Below the pieces are notes generated by a model. It searched no databases and had not been told where the DNA came from. It saw only the letters and a list, made by a program, of their open reading frames with translations. From Hirudinaria manillensis (taxonomy: Eukaryota; Annelida; Clitellata; Hirudinida; Hirudinidae), in assembly GCA_034509925.1 (NCBI GenBank), contig CM067534.1, positions 3,244,001-3,308,000 on the forward strand: 64,000 nt of DNA, read 5' to 3'. Numbering within the stretch: position 1 is the stretch's first letter; every line of letters begins with the position of its first letter. Position numbers and translations under genes: made by a program. Below are positions 63,865-64,000 of the stretch, one piece after another.

Positions 63865-64000
63865 ATGAGCCGGCTAGCCAACTCAAAGCGAAAAAAGAGG
63901 AACCGAACTCTAGTTCAAGAAAGCTTGAAGGGGGTTAACATGGTCTCCGATTGTCTTCAGTTGAGACCTCCTTCGGCCAATGGTAGAAGTTCGATCGTTT
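63865..64000 (+). CDS. Start of an unidentified gene, cut by the window edge
   Basis: An open frame of 45 codons runs off the window, beginning MSRLANSKRKKRNRTLVQES. A basic cluster right after the start resembles a nuclear localisation signal. The base composition is more even than in the AT-rich flank, which favours coding sequence. I do not recognise the family from this fragment. Confidence 0.4.
   Translation, partial: MSRLANSKRKKRNRTLVQESLKGVNMVSDCLQLRPPSANGRSSIV

Overview
This is an intron-rich, AT-rich animal genome segment. All recognisable genes are metazoan housekeeping or developmental genes split by GT-AG introns (a few GC-AG). There is no bacterial-style operon organisation. A caudal/Cdx ParaHox gene together with CBP/p300, NuMA and a protocadherin indicates a bilaterian. 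The many trinucleotide arrays (ATT, GAT, GTC), the AT-rich introns and retention of AP-4-type tepsin suggest an invertebrate, perhaps a lophotrochozoan such as an annelid. That placement is inference only.

Layout, left to right. A decayed LINE reverse-transcriptase 3' end (about 340-958) precedes a complete 22-exon CBP/p300 acetyltransferase gene (1324-9166, +). Next is an NSUN7-like methyltransferase-fold gene (9941-14821, +) whose introns are full of microsatellites, then a two-exon caudal-type homeobox gene (16883-19126, +). On the minus strand follow an unrecognised small protein with a C-terminal membrane segment (19806-20527) and a seven-cadherin-repeat protocadherin (24424-28966). A 6.5 kb region to 35476 holds tandem repeats and only weak coding candidates. 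A type II membrane glycosyltransferase of the PF03407 type (35477-37291, +) converges on tepsin (37505-40473, -).

Between tepsin and COQ4 lies a nest of retroelements. A LINE 3' end (about 40688-41445) is interrupted by a complete, apparently young LTR element of 1.79 kb (41450-43240). That element carries identical 297-bp LTRs, a tRNA-Leu-type primer binding site, a polypurine tract and a 4-bp target duplication. Its only reading frame encodes a SAP-domain, gag-like protein. COQ4 (43718-44963, -) then stands head-to-head with a 20-exon NuMA gene (45799-53352, +). The right end carries DDX18/Has1 helicase (55129-57559, -, N-terminus not found), the 37-residue OST4 gene (58876-58989, -), a WIPI1/2-type autophagy PROPPIN (60318-63356, +) and the start of an unidentified gene (63865-64000, +).

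The genes do not form one pathway. They cover chromatin and transcription (CBP, Cdx), RNA and ribosome work (NSUN7-like, DDX18), adhesion (protocadherin), glycosylation (PF03407 enzyme, OST4), trafficking and autophagy (tepsin, WIPI), ubiquinone synthesis (COQ4) and spindle orientation (NuMA). Exon models were assembled by hand from splice consensus, reading phase and family similarity. Where phases are stated they were checked arithmetically; family assignments rest on recall of family sequences, not on a search.
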